DNA of 64,000 nucleotides from Lethocerus indicus (GCA_019843655.1 JACDQD010000009.1:4487204-4551203); one strand, 5' to 3'; counted from the first letter of the stretch, positions 38,338 to 52,515 are shown. The notes: a model not told the origin generated them from the sequence alone. Made by a program: numbers and translations.

Positions 38338-40879
38338 TCCTCTTATAGTCGGGAGATATGAAAAAAATGTTACGTACCCGCACTGCATTGATATATAGGC
38401 CGTGTACTAATAGTTCTAATGAACCTATATCTCAGCGTGAAAAATGTTTACAGCCCTTTTGGAAATTAGAGAAAAACCGAATCCCCTGGGCGTTTCAGGA
38501 AAGGGCACTCTTCCGGCTTCGCACAGATATTTGTTCCGCCAAGTAATTAATATTAATGAGTTCGGCATTGGCCGTCATGGGAAGGCGGGCACTGAGCTCC
38601 CGAGTGACAGCAGATGTTCGCTCCCCCTCCCTCTCCTAACTTCATCCCTAACCGGTTGGGGGGAAAAGTTTCACTACCCTAGACTAGACCAAATCTTATA
38701 TCGGATTTTTTCATCATTTATTATAAAAGAATTTTGTGGGCTGTATTTCCAAGTCTCTCGTCTATTAATATCGTCGGAGTTATATATTCACTGTAATTTC
38801 AGTTAAACTAATATTTATAACTAATGTAAAAAGTTTCCTGAAATTTGAGTCTACTGTTAACTAAACTGTGTTATTGTGTTCCCTACCAATCTTATTTAAA
38901 TAAAAACATTAGGGATATTGTTCTCTGTGATTTCGGAAAAGTGATGAACTTAAGTTTGTATATATTCTTAATATCGGTGGTGCTTATCTTAAACCGTATT
39001 AAGTGTCTTTGAGGCACTTCATAAACAATCGTTTCTGTGGCCTCGAAAAGCTAAGATCATAGAAAAGTTTAGTCGACAATCTCAATTCGTTTTCACTCGA
39101 CCGCGCTATCGGTATGATTACTACATTACTTGTCAGCAAATTGGCAAATACATTGTTTTCTGAGGAGTGAAACTGCACGAGATAAGGAGTCGACATTTGT
39201 AATTATAATGTCTCCACACTCTCTTATCTCTGTCGGCATAAATTTATTCTTACATCAGGCCACCTTTGGGCGACCCAATTTATTTTCCTCATATCCACGT
39301 ACTAGTTAAATTTCATACAACTTTCCGTCTTCGAAAAACCGTATCGGCGTAATTCAATTCCCTCTAGACAATTCTTTGTTGCATAAAATTATGTACTGTA
39401 ATGAAATATATTGGATAAAATTCGTTAATTTATATTCAGTTACACTCCTATGAATTATTGTTAGAATTGAATGTTATTTTACTGGACATAATTTTATTAC
39501 ATGGACTTTTTTATTTTTCCACAATATACGCTTTCAGTAGTTATACGATAATTACGTCCCGGGCTCATCCCAGACGCGTTCTTGAAGCACATTAGGCTCC
39601 TTTGGTATCAGGTCCTTGAGAGGTCGTTGGCCCCGGATTTTTCTTCTTTTACTCAATCTATTTCACCGCTATGATTTTCCTTGGGGCAAATGTTTATTTA
39701 GAGTTCAGGATGTTTTAAGAGGATTTAAACCTTAAACTCATACCGACGATCAATATAGATCGGACGTTTCCCTGTTTTATTTAAAATGCTGGATATTAAA
39801 ATCGTGTTCTATTTACTTACAGCATTTAATTACAGTATTTATTACGGATAAATATATACATATTTAATATTGTTGATCCGTCGAGTTTCATATGTATTGC
39901 TTAGAATTTTTGCCATTTTTAAAACATTTTATCTTCCACCTTTATGAATATATTTTACGAACATGGTTTTTATTCGGTGTTGCTGTTCACTTTTGACGTT
40001 TAGTTTTTTTCGATGGCAACAAGTTCGAAGTAGGGTGGAACGTAATGTCTCCCCTACTCATTTCGATTCCCTCCTCTTTATTGGAGGGTTAGATAAAGAT
40101 CTCAAAACCCCCAAAAATGTGAAATTCGTTTTATTAAGATACGAAATATATCCCTAAACATTTTTTAGATCCTCGACAAAACGGTTCAGTATGAAATTAT
40201 ACACCCGTACGGTGAATCGCATGGCATGACATGAAATCGTACATCGTCCCGAATGTTTTTTCTCTCTTGTGGAGGTCAAATTATTCGACTGGTTGATTCA
40301 AGAAGTGACGTAAGGTGAACGTTTCTCGGCGTCTCACCTTGTAAACCTTTGGCTTTACGGCGCAGCAATCCGGATACGGTCCCAGGGCTAGGCCAAGACT
40401 GTAATGTTATTGTATCGCCTGTAATTATTTAGAATTGTGTACAAGTTACTGTGTTATTGTGTGGCTTGTTGTCTTTATTTTGTAAATGAAATGATTTAAT
40501 TTTGAAGGAAATATATCATAGGAGGCAGAATAGTCGCTCGTGATTGCATTCTTACGGGCAGACGATTATCTACAATTTGATAGATATTACTACAATATAT
40601 ACTTTCTGATATCAGTATGAAGTTTTTTTTATTGTCCACAAAAACATTATTCTTTTTCTAAGGTCAGTTTATTTATGAAAGCACATTTTCAGTACATAAG
40701 GTGGTACAGATATACAACATTAGATGGGTGGCCCTGGGTAAGATTATCAACGAGGATAACGCTTTTCATTTAAATCCAATTCTGATTCGGGACGAGCATA
40801 TCACCGATTAACTGCTCAGTACGAACTCAGAGTAGTATGGGGCTGAGCCCATTAAACCAATGTCGTTCGCATGGGCGCC

Positions 40880-41400
40880 TCGGCCATGGTCCAAATATCT
40901 CCCCGCGATTTTCTCTTAATTGGGGACCTTTAATAACAACAACGGGAGCGGGTTCCTTCCTTTTCACACACTCGCGCCGGCGAGGGGTCGTTAACATTTA
41001 ATTGTTGAACGGTTAATTGTCTCTCTAGCGAGAGGGCGATCCCGGCCGGCGCCGTTCTGTAAACCGCGAGGAGTTCGTTAGCCGCAACTTGGGATCAATT
41101 AGATTTCCCATTGTCCCGAGTCCGAGAACCCTTTTGTTATTTTGCGGCCCCTCCCCCCTTTTGTCGCGCCTACTGCTGCGTGATATAGGAAGGTATCGCG
41201 TAAATTGGTGGCGACCGAAGGAGCTGGAAATATTTGCCTTTTGCTCTCCGAACGATAGTGTATATTTCGTTTCCCTCTTATCTAGGAGAACGCCAATAAG
41301 AAGGAAACTATTAAAAGATAAGCGTCGGTTTCTGAAAGGTCGTGCGGGTCGCGATAATTGATAGCCGCCTGCGGAATGCGTCTATAGAATAGATCATTAA
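40880..41400. other. GC/CpG-rich island in intron 2, possible enhancer
   Basis: This block of about 500 bp has GCGCCGGCGAGGGG, CGGCCGGCGCCG and several ATTAATTG/TTAATTG-type homeodomain words (41000-41025). It is flanked by AT-rich DNA. Regulatory function is inferred from composition only. Confidence 0.25.
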
Positions 41401-42611
41401 TTGAATGATTAAAAAAACAGTCTGATAGCAAGTGTTCTATGTTACTGCACAGAATTTTCATTATAATGATGGAGATATTTGTAGTCAGTTGCTTCCAATT
41501 TAAAATTAAGATATTGTGTGAAACCTTTTTTGCGAAATTAAGTAAAAATCCAAACCAATAGATTTTTGGGGATTTTTTCGGCCGTAATAGATATTAAGTT
41601 TTAATAGTGACTTGGAAAATGTTTCAAAATTCAGTGTCCAACACAGCAGGTTCTTTGCTGTACTTCAACAGGTTTATAGCGATTCCTCCTAGTTGATTGA
41701 GTGAAGCTTCATTGTGTATTGGTTTCGTAATTTGTCGTCCTAAGGACCTGAAGGTTAATTGGGAAATTATGCAACGAAGGAATTAATCGGTTTGTTAGCA
41801 TATTTGAATTGTTAATTATCACAGTTGAAGCTTGGCGCATTGTCTCCTTTAGAAGGCGGCAGCAATTAATTCATTAATTCGGCCGTGATTCGCCCAGAAT
41901 AAATGATCAGTTTTCGTTGATTTTTAAAAATGTATTGCAATATAACCTTCGTCATTTCGGTTGATTATTTTGTATTTTTATTATAAAATTTACGCACAGT
42001 TATATTTAATACATTATTATTAATACAGAACTCCTTCCAATGTCAGTTGTTGGCATATACTTCCTTTTAGGAAATACAAAACAAAAGTAAATTTACCGCT
42101 TCAAACAAGGCGTGGAAAGACTCTGCTATTATTTTTTTCTGTGTTCTTGCATTCCGAAGTACCTTTTGGAGAGTCGTTCCATTTCACAATCTCATTACCT
42201 GTTACAATATTATATTTTCCCTTGGGTTCGGCCTTTATTTCTACTTCAGTGAGCATTTAATCGTAAATTGCTCCAATGGTGGGTTTCAAGCATATTAAAG
42301 CTTTGTGAATTGTTGTACCGTCAACGGTTTCTCATCCGTTCCAGTCTAGAGCACGTATTGAGATTATCGGATCTCTCACGTTCCACATGCATGTATTGTA
42401 TTGTAAACCTGTTTTTGTTGGCATACTTTTTTATATCTGGCGCAATAATTCTGAGCGTAAACTGTGCGCTGTCGTATTTGAATTAGAATTCTACTAACTT
42501 TTATGTACGTATGTATTAGAAATTTACAAAATGCAAATATTACGCATTCTATCCGACTTAATTCAAAATAAATCTAAAGAGTACACGGTTTTACCACCAG
42601 TTAGGATCTGC

Positions 42612-42641
42612 CACTGACCAGCAAGGGTTCCGAAACGTCGG
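42612..42641 (+). repeat. Hammerhead-like motif of a GAAACGTC type
   Basis: CTGACCA, a short spacer, then CCGAAACGTCGG. The GAAAC-GTC arrangement is the minimal hammerhead form with a very short stem III. The CTGANGA box has G8 changed to C, so an active ribozyme is unlikely. It is probably a decayed retroelement piece. Confidence 0.35.
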
Positions 42642-43712
42642 AAGCACTCTAGTATTCTCCAAAAACTGGAGGAATCTTGGGCAGATATGGGTTCAACATC
42701 TGCCCACAATATTACGCGAAAGTTAATACGGAAACCTTCATTCATTTATTAGTATACAGTTTTGGTTTAATCTTATTACAGTTGAAGTGTTATTGTGTCC
42801 CCCGAGAAGCTGCGATTGGTTATTTTAATTGATAAGCACGTATTGGGGTCACTACGGCACATTGTGATAACGCTGATTTTGATTCCTTGTGCAAATCATA
42901 TCGCAAAATCTTCTTTCCTTCCCTTATATTTACGATATTCAATAGCTCACATTTTTTATTATTATAACAGTTGCGAAGCACCCGTAGAGTAAATAGATGT
43001 TTCGCTGTAGAATAGAAAGTTTTAACAGAATATGTCATATTGTAAATAAGATTTTGAAGGTGAATGAATGACGCCAACTAGTGCGATAAATAAATAGAAA
43101 AATGGTTATTAGTGGTCGAATATAGTGCTCTGTTTAAAATATTGCTTTACGAAATATCAGTTTAATCTTAGGGAAAGTGTTCTGGTTGTTGATACTTTCC
43201 ACGCAATCTCTCCGGAAGTAGTCTATTCATCGCCGAGTCCGATTTTTTTCCCGTCAACGGTCTCCACTTTCTTAGCCGGGGCGATTGGCCGCCATCCCAT
43301 TGTGATCGGCTGCCAGAAGACACCGCCCTTTCGGATGCGGTCTACCCGGTCACCCTCTAATAATAGTATTCGCCGGCTTATTCATCGCCCCTCCTTGCTC
43401 TTGAAATATATAGGGGCGCAGGTGGGAGCCTTCTTCCTTTCTTTTTTTTCCCTTTACATTCAAGTCCGCTCCATCGTATAACAGCTCCTCTTATCCAGGA
43501 GGTTTGTAATAGCTATTGTACGCTTTGTTTTTCAAGAGACTTCGAAAGGGGGCGGGGAGCCGCTGAAATTACCTTCGGGGTCAAGATTTCAACCCCCCTT
43601 CGTCCTTTTTCGGTTAGCATCTTCGTGGTTCATAACTCTCAGCAAATAACTTCCTTGGCGGGGTTAGTACACGCTGTAGTAACTATTTTTTAACGTCAAA
43701 GTTATTTATATT

Positions 43713-43749
43713 TTACTACCGGTTTCGGCTTATACACATCGTCGACAGC
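43713..43749 (-). repeat. Hammerhead-like 37-bp motif, copy G
   Basis: Minus strand: GCTGTCGACGATG, spacer, AAGCCGAAACCGGTAGTAA. GAAACCGGT is intact, but the cleavage-site C and the TAGC arm are changed. A plus-strand copy (43852-43888) lies about 100 bp away in the opposite orientation. Confidence 0.5.
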
Positions 43750-43851
43750 ATCCAGGCAGTAATACAGAGAAACTACGCGATGGGGCGCAGCTGTTAATGC
43801 TTACTACTGTGAGGTACTTTACATATCTGTGAGGTTGCGGTGACTCGATTC

Positions 43852-43888
43852 GCTACTGATGATGGCGTGAATCTAAACAGCACTCCGT
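43852..43888 (+). repeat. Hammerhead-like 37-bp motif, copy H
   Basis: Plus strand: GCTA, CTGATGA, TGGCGTGA, then a degraded 3' half (ATCTAAACAGC). The first arm and the CUGAUGA core are perfect; the GAAA and CCGGTC parts are lost. It is inverted relative to the copy at 43713-43749. Confidence 0.5.
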
Positions 43889-46800
43889 TAGTAAGACTCA
43901 CTGGCACGTAATCCCGTGGACGTCTATTACCGACAGATTGGCCAGTGTCACACTGCTATTTGATCAGTTTAAACCGATCTATCGGTTCGTTCGCGTACCC
44001 TCCTGGCCAGTGGGTAACGAGACATTATTCCATATTGTTTCTAACGCGGAATCGAATACTAGTAAATTATGTGGGCGCGTTTATTGTTTTCGTTCCGTAA
44101 GAAAGAGCTTAATTGCAGCTTATGGAATTATAACAGGGAATTGTAACCTACCATTTGGGTAGCGCACAATCGGTTGGGCTTACGGAAAGCAACGTAAATG
44201 ATGCATGCATAACATTGAGCACTCCGCTCTAATTAGTAGTTCGAACGGTAGTAGACGTCTGGGGCCGGGTGCGCTGGACCGGACAAAATAGAATGGCGGG
44301 TCTCATAAAAGCCCGAAGAGGCCCACGGTTGCCGACCCCTTGTCTTTCTAATAATAAGAAGGGCATTCAGCCAATGCCGGTATGATAATGATGTTCCACA
44401 GATGTTGGAGGCTGGAGTACGGTGTACCTGTCCCCCGGCCCATCGTACGCCTCGTTTCCGACACTGTCGTGCAATTTTAAAGCCCGACCTGTCTCAGAGG
44501 AAGGAGGCTGTTCCAAGATTGTTCGACGCGATTTAATAATTACAAGTTTAATCTTACTCGACTTGTTTCCTTCAAATGTCTCAACAACTATTTCCCATGA
44601 TCCGGTCGCGTTCAATTTACCCGCGGTTAACCTCGTTATTATGGGCTGTTATTAAATAAGTTTAATTTTACGTGGCCTTCTGGTTTTCTTACGTAACGCC
44701 TCTTCTACTGTTTCCTACCAATTTGTATTGGTTAGTGTAACTTTAGTTCGGAACTTCGGATAATCGGTAACCTTGGGCTTTCTAAGTCAAGGTTTGATAG
44801 AGGTATAGGCTAGGCAAATGCCGCCATTTCGACGGTATTTTACTCACTTGTGAGTAGACTCTTGAAGTGTTCATTCTGTTTGAAAAGCCGAGTGGCCGTT
44901 CTGGCCGCAAACGGCGGGGACGTTTATAACTGGAGCGGATGAGTCATGATTTTCGCACTGGGGCCCGACCTTCTCTCTCTGATCTCTTCATTTGATTCCT
45001 CCTGCTAATATATCATCATTGGGTTGGATATTAAATATTAATGGCATTCAATTCAAGATCCAATAAGATGAAACGACAAATGAAATCATTTAGTATTTCT
45101 GCATAAATAATAAGGATCGTGCAGATAGGATGTTAAGTCAATTTGGCATTTTTTGTGCGATATCTCGTCTGTTCTTCACTCTGATAAGTAACTTTATCCG
45201 AACCCGATTGACTGGATTAAACGATTATTGCAGAGTTTTCTGGCCTTCAAAAACTTCGAGAACAAATTTTTTCCCCCTTTTATTATAAAATGTTCGAAAT
45301 TAAAATTGAAATCGGTAACACTGAAATGAAACAATTGGTTATTGTATCTATAGAATAAAGATGTAGGATTAACTGAGGCATTGTAAACCAAAATACCCCG
45401 ACCTGTTAGTGAGAGGAGTTTCTTTATAAAACGTAGTGTATTCCGTGTTTGCGGACGATTCGGGATATCAGCGGATGATACCTTCGGCAGACTACCGTGA
45501 ATCCGAATGTGGGACGTTTTTACGGGGACGGCACAGCCGAGCTGTGTCCGCGATTTAGGCTGACTTTCACCCGATGAGCTAGCCCCACGGGCGCTATGCA
45601 GGTCACCGCATACCTAAGAGGACCGCTTGTCCCCACGGCTTTCTTCTTCGCTCGGATCCCTCGGTTTGTGTTATTTCTCCTGCAGCACAGAGGCGAGTCA
45701 AACGACGGTTCAATTAAGCCGTCTATCATCTTGGACGAATTCACCGAAACGTTACGAACTGCGGTAGTCGTTTAAGAAAATAGAAAGTTCGCGTGATGTT
45801 AAATCAATCTTCATGGCTAGTTTTTTAAAAATGTTTTATTGTGAGGCAGAATTTTACTTTCAAAATAACATTTTTTCAGTATTTTTTGGAAATACAAATA
45901 CAAATTCCAGTAATAAAAGTCTGCCCCGTGCATTTGTACTATTAGCATTAATTAATGTCACAATTTAAACTAGAATTTCGGCTGTGCACGTAGCACAGTT
46001 GGTCCAAGACGTCCGGATGTAATTTTCTAATGTGTCCCAACCTTGAAGTTATATAAGAATTGTATAGAGTGCTTCCATTAGGACATCCTCCGCGACGGGT
46101 ATGTCCAAAGAAGGGAACAGTTTGTTAAAGAGGTCCTTTGACTAATATTATTGGTCATAGGCCCAAAGTGGTGACTAACTTATTCGGGAAATGGCAATAA
46201 ATTTCGTAGACTGTGAATCACCAGAGCGATAGGTTGTACAATTAAGGAACGGACTGTCGTGAATCCATTGCGTTCATTTCCCGCCGAATTAATGTAATTG
46301 ATATCACAGATTTAATTCATCGCTATAGTTAAAGATTATTTATTTGACTGAGTTGAGCTTATAGTCGATGAAATCAGAAGAATTGTTATCCTCGCATTGG
46401 TTACGTTCATTTATTCGTAGACTTGTCGACATCAAATTTGCGCTCAGCGCTCTTTTTTAACGGATATTTAGAAACACGTCTTTCTTGAAACTGTTTTCTA
46501 ATTGACCATCACCGGGTTACCTTAAGAGCGGAGACGCGCTCTAGTTGTGCTCAAGAAAATAAGCTTTGCTCAAATGGAATTCATTATTTCGTATAATTTT
46601 TTTGACCTTCCTCCTCCCTCTCTTTCTCTCTTTCACTGTTTACTCTTGAACTGACTGCCCCGTTACCTGGTTGTGGCCAGTTATGAACACGGTTATATGA
46701 AAGACTAATTACTCGGTTAGTAGGGCTCGAATTTTTACTGCAAGAAGTTTGTTCGTCGGCGATAGACGGACTCGTTCCATCTCCCTTATTATTTATTCCC

Positions 46801-49800
46801 CAGTTATTCTCGAAATTATGTACGTCTCTCTCATCGTTATTTAGATTTATACTGTCCTTGGTTCCACAGATTGTTGACACGTTAAATCCATAAAACAGAT
46901 AACAGTCTCGGGGGGGGGGAATTAATTAGATTCGTGGCGTCTTAGTCTGGACATCGTTATTACAGTGGGAGTTTCAAACGATTAATTCAGGCGACTAACG
47001 AATCAAAGGACATTACTGTATACAATGCACGCGTCTGTCTCCATTCTCTTATCATCTTCGCATTTCTATTGGCACCACTACCATTGTGACGCTATAACAA
47101 CCGTAATTTATTTAGCTTAGATTTGTGCGAATCCGGTTTTACGCCCATTAAACGTCCTTATGAATGGCCATTTTCTGACCAGTTATCACTGTAAGAAACT
47201 GACGGCTAACAATTATTATATTCCGAGTAAGCCTGATTCGTCTACGATGGAAATTTGTGATCTATCCGCGAGTATGAAATATAAAAGTTTGTATTTAATT
47301 GTTTTAATTATAATAAAGCTGTCATCTATATTAAATAAGAAAAAATAGCATTTTTATTGTGTTCTCTAACCGGTTATATTTATTCATCCATTCACTATAA
47401 AAGAATACTTCCAAATTAATCAGGTTAAAACTGTATTGAAAAATATACCGATGAACTCCTAATGTGAATAAATTCATTTTTGTTAAAATGTTTTGCTCAG
47501 AGTGTGGATCGTGCAGCGTGACCTCCGTGAAGTTGCAGAGGTCGTCCGTGGGAAGTACATCCCGGAATTTTCAGAATTCTCAGAATTTCATCAATGAGAA
47601 GGCGTTGACTTAACGCCGTGTCCGTTCTCTATCAGTTAGTCGTAGCGTCCGCCATTCTAAAACAGTATTATTACGCTTATGCCGGGCCACGGAAAGGTTC
47701 ACTGCCGATGGAGGCAACTCCAGTTCGCTCCGGACAATGGGCGTGGGCGACCCAGTACTTCCAGTCGAATGAAACACTGTATATTCTTTCACGTGTTCTT
47801 ACTTTTAATCGCCGCCCCGCATTAGCATTATAAATATTAATATATTTATAGCTCCTTGAGTTTTAACAATGTGCAATGCTTTCTACAAGGTGTTGTATTT
47901 TTGTCTTCTGTAATTTCATATAACATTCAAATGAAAGCTGATAAAGAGTCCGTAAAAGTTAACATCTGCTATAATTAATACAGATTGCAAAATGAACCTA
48001 CCCCAAAATTGTCGCGAGTGCTTCAAAGTGGCTGAAAGTTCGTGAAGAAATCGCATTAATATTCGACGCCGGTTGGAGCGATGCCCCCGCCACACATCCG
48101 GCCGGATTGACAATAGCATTGCTTAACCTTGCTGCTCTGTTCTTACAGTCACACCGGAACATTAAAATGGCACAAGATATGTTGATTAATTTACTGTACG
48201 TGATTGGTGGGAATTTCTAGGGAGGCATCTTGCCAGCATCTACACCGCAAAAGCTGTTATCTGACAGTGCCACTGACGTTTTTAATCAATTTCATTACTA
48301 TAATATTTTTGTCATAACATTTTTTATAATATATTTTATATTATTTAATTACATTTATATGTATATATTTTTAATATTCGGACATCATTCAATAGGAAAA
48401 TTGAATCCCCCTTGGTTTAACTTAGGTGTTATTATTATTTTCTGTTTGATTCGCCGTTGAAACAGTGAAATTGTCTTTACAATTGAATTGTCCCTGTTTG
48501 AACATCTCCGACTTGCTCTTCGCTCAAGAATTCGGGTGGGAGACCATTAAACCGAATTCTCCCGGCGTCCGCTCACCTTTCTCGGAGAAAGCCGTGTTTT
48601 ATATATAAAGCAGGAAGATTTATATTTTAGGGAAACCCGGTTGAACCGGCTATTAACCGGCGCGGCGGGGCCAATCCCCCGGAGGAGGAGGCAGGGTTTA
48701 TACAAACAGAATTTCAGCCGCCCGAATAGCAGATCTGACATGGCCAATAGGACGGAACCGGTTCTTACAAATAATAAATTACGGCCTGGAACTTTTTCCC
48801 ATTCCCAAATTGACCTTCTCAAGTTCATTAGAAATGTTGACACCGTACTGAAATTCTACTCTAGGCCTAGAAAAAAAAACCACAATTTCTAGAAAATTAG
48901 ATCGAATGTTGGAAATTATCTTTGTATAGAAATAAAGTTTCTTCTAATCTCTTTCTAATATTAATATTCCTCTTGACAATATAATATTGCCATAATTTTG
49001 ATAGTATGATCTAGTGATTTAGGGAAAATTATGTTGATCACTGTTAGCCTTAGTGGGTAAAGGATAGTCTGCATATCCATGGATCTGGATTATTAGTTTC
49101 ATTTGTCAAATGATTTGAAACGGGTGTTAGTGCAAAGATTAGTAAATAATTTAAGATCTTGGGTTGACTGATGTATTCAGTTCGTTTTCACCTGTCGCGC
49201 TTTACAATTGTATTGGGCCAATTACTCGTAATTTTGTGGGACGTTCTCAACTGGGATAAATTTTCAGCCGTTAACCACTCTCAATTTCTTGGTCCCAGCA
49301 ATCTTACGTTATTCGGTAGTTTCCCTTCAATTAACGGACAGCTGCTTGTTGTCACGAGAGTGTTTTGGCCCCATTTTATAAATTGCTGGATCTACAGAAT
49401 TCGATCCAATTTTTACTTCCTGTAATTCAAGGCCCAGCACCAATAAACCTTGTGACTACCATTGGCCATTAAAGAAATATTTTAAAAGTGTATGGAAGGG
49501 CATTATTTGCGGAGATCAGGCGCGTGAAATCCAATGCAAAAGCCCTACCGTTATCACTCGATAGAGGGCATCCTATCCCATCACTCTAATCCCTAAATTT
49601 CAGTTACGGTTTTATTGTGGTTTTGAAATTGCTACTTGCTAAAATTCGTCGTCCGCAGGAATGCGTTTTGTGACGCAAGTTGATCCATGATTGTGATTGT
49701 GCTAACCAAATTTAATGTGTACTGAAACATTGTGCGGAATATTTTGTCCAATTAATCGTCTCTCAAAACAATTAAACGGCCGGCCCGACGGGCCGAGTTT

Positions 49801-50340
49801 TTGCCCGTGCGTGGGCCACCGGTCACGATCGGGCCGACGCGTATTTCCAATCTGCGATCCTACAATTTTGCGCTCTCGCTCTCCCGGTCCCCGTCCGACT
49901 CTGCGGATAACCCCCTCCGGGGCTATCCACCGGGAACCGGTTCTCGGCGTCGACTCGGCCCCCAGGTATGCACCGAGGAATCCCCCCCTCCTCCGGCTTC
50001 GCCCGTTTCCCCCGCCGCCGTTGAAACTGGAGCGGAACACGCCACGGATCGCTTTTTTAACTTCGGGAAGCGGACTTTCTCCGCGTCGCAGAATTGGGCA
50101 CGTAGCCCAGTGGATGTGGATTATTAAGTTATTTTTTTATGCCGCATTTTATACGTTTCATTGAAGCGCACGTTAGCTGGTCAATGATTTTGTTGAATAC
50201 ATAAATTACGGTAAACAATAGGTACTCGTTATTTTGTCATGATCCTCAGTGAATGATAATGTTCCCTGTGGTAGGGTATCCTGTTCACTCTTACTCACAT
50301 ACGTAGGGAGTTATTTACGTCATTGAAGGCAAAAGGTAAC

Positions 50341-50590
50341 AAAGAATTTCAGCCAGCTAGTATTTTACTAAGGAATAAAACATTATTAGAAGCATAGTGA
50401 TTGTAATAAGGTATTTATTACAACGAATAAAAAAATACTTCAGTTTCACAAAACAATACTCCAAATAGTAATGCATTGTAATGTTAAATAAAACTACTAT
50501 ATATTATACCATGAAGACAATGGTTTCCGATCTTGGGCCAGAGACCGTCCTCCGATTCAATATTATCCGTTACCGAACAATATTTATGTA
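50341..50590. repeat. Diverged dispersed repeat, copy 1 (about 250 bp)
   Basis: Starts AAGAATTTCAGCCAG and contains ACAATACT.CAAATA, CATTGTAATGTTAAAT, ATGAAGACA.TGGT.TCCGATCTT and CGTCCTCCGATT, ending ACAATATTTATGTA. The same blocks occur in the same order at 51795-52025. No coding frame is seen. It is a noncoding repeat of unknown family. Confidence 0.75.
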
Positions 50591-51794
50591 GCCAATATTT
50601 TGTTTGTTTTGTGTCCTGGTCTATATTGACATGGGTTCGGTATTTTTGTTACGAATGTAATTCTGCCAAGAGTAGAAAAACAGGAATATACAACGAACTT
50701 ATATTTTTCTAGAGCTGATTCAGTGAACAGAAAAACTCTTTTTCAGAACATCAATTTAAGTTGGTGAACAGTGCGCGTTGACGATATGTTTTACATATTT
50801 CTATTAATATGTGGTTCAAGTTCTAGGTTTTCTTTAATAAATGGGGCGCGTTTACATTGGCGGCTCCTTAAAGATGTCTGAATGATTCTTTGTTATGTAA
50901 GTGAATTTCATTGAGTAGAGTCCTCGTTCGTTTGGCGTCTTGTTAGTGACTTCGATTCAAGTCAAGGACGGTGGAAAAAAATGCGGTTGACAAACAAATT
51001 TCTAATGTCGACCGTTTAATAAATAAGAGATTCTTGTTTTTTCAGTCCGTTCGAAATCAACCGGTTCGCGAGTGCAAACATGTGAAAACGATGGATCGAA
51101 AGTATTGTTTTTATCGAATTAATTGTTTCGATTCAAAAGTCGGTATGCGAAACTCTCATGTTTCCGATTGTGGGAATGAACTGGATCGAGGGTTAATGTG
51201 GGAAACTCCTTCTGTACGCGTTCTGGAGGTTTCGTACTATTTGAATTTACAGCAGGATAGTATGTTCAAGTAATATTCGTATGTAGGGAAAACGATAAAT
51301 CGTCCGATTCTCCCAGAAAATCGAGATTATTTTCTGTTTTAGGGTCGGCATACTAACGCATGGGAATATGTCCATTTTTTTCACTTATCCGCACTGTGTT
51401 GTAAAAGTCCGCAGACAAACCGGTTTCGAGAAGGGGAGAACGTGCTCGGGCCAAAGCGATCATGCTTTATTGACACGTGTGTCTCGCCTGAGAGAAAGAC
51501 ACACTACAAGCCAGGTAGAATATTGTTTGAAGTTTGTTTCCATTATGTGCGCGGAAAATCCTCGATTTAACGGTGTCCCCCGTGTAACGGACTTGGAAGT
51601 AACGGATGCCTCCCCGATACATTGTTCGGCCGCTGTGCCTTAAACCTATTTCACCTTGGTGTATCTTCTTTGAAATAAAATATAACTTTTTTGGAACGGA
51701 ATAAATACTTTCGCGTAGTTTTTAAAATAACTTAAAGATGTAAATATGCAAACTCGTTGAAATTAAATTTTTTCCTTTTCTTCCTAAAAGACAA

Positions 51795-52025
51795 AAAAGA
51801 ATTTCGGCCAGTTTTTATTATTATAAGAAATACATTAGGCGCATAACGATTTTAATAATTTTATAATTTCAGTTGCACAAGACAATACTGCAAATATACA
51901 TATACATTGTAATGTTAAATGAAACTAAAATTACATTGTACAATGAAGACAGTGGTCTCCGATCTTCGGCCCACGACCATCCTCCGATTTATTTTATATA
52001 TTTTCACCGTACAATATTATGTATA
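51795..52025. repeat. Diverged dispersed repeat, copy 2
   Basis: Direct-orientation partner of 50341-50590, about 1.45 kb away, starting AAGAATTTCGGCCAG and ending ACAATATTATGTATA. It is followed at once by a (TA)n tract at 52035, as is common at the ends of some retroposons. Confidence 0.75.
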
Positions 52026-52026
52026 G

Positions 52027-52034
<8 letters not shown>

Positions 52035-52078
<44 letters not shown>
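52035..52078. repeat. (AT)n microsatellite, 44 bp
   Basis: Perfect AT repeat preceded by a short (CA)n run, directly after the dispersed repeat at 51795-52025. Confidence 0.95.
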
Positions 52079-52080
<2 letters not shown>

Positions 52081-52430
52081 ATTAGTTTGTTAGTGTCGAA
52101 CTGTATTAGGGTTAGGTGCTTAATGTGGCAGGTGGTTTGTCCCTCCCTCCTCCAGGTTTATTGCGAATCAACAGATATATTGATCCTTACATAAAATAAA
52201 ATGCAAATAGTTGCAATGGGCAATAAAATAAGTAGTAATCCGACAGTTGTAAATGGTCAAAGCTTGGAAGACGGCGTGGTCTCGAGTGTGCGTTAAGCGG
52301 CTAAGGCTCCTGGGGCAAGATGGCGTCTCTCCCCTCCCAACCTCTATTATGTGCCTCTTTCTATACCTCAGACACTGAGTTATGTAAAACGAAACGACTC
52401 GACACCCCACCCCGGGCGACGAATACCTCT

Positions 52431-52515
52431 TGCTCACTCCCTCTCCCTCTCTCTCTCCCCGACCCTCCTTCCATCCGTCTCTCCTTCTCCCTCCCTCTCT
52501 CCTTCTCGCCCTCGG
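52431..52515. repeat. CT-rich low-complexity tract
   Basis: A polypyrimidine stretch dominated by CTCTCC units inside a GC-rich island. Open frames over it are Ser/Leu/Pro-rich artefacts of the composition. Confidence 0.8.

Noticed and set aside
49715..50164. 149-codon plus-strand open frame overlapping a 112-codon minus frame
   Set aside because: GC-rich island with open frames on both strands, Arg/Pro-rich, with no domain.
50971..51273. 100-codon plus-strand open frame
   Set aside because: No recognisable domain and a length expected by chance in this composition.
51414..51434. AAACCGGTTTCGAGAAGG near 51420
   Set aside because: Shares AACCGGTTTCG with the motif family, but lacks the CTGANGA box and arms; probably chance.
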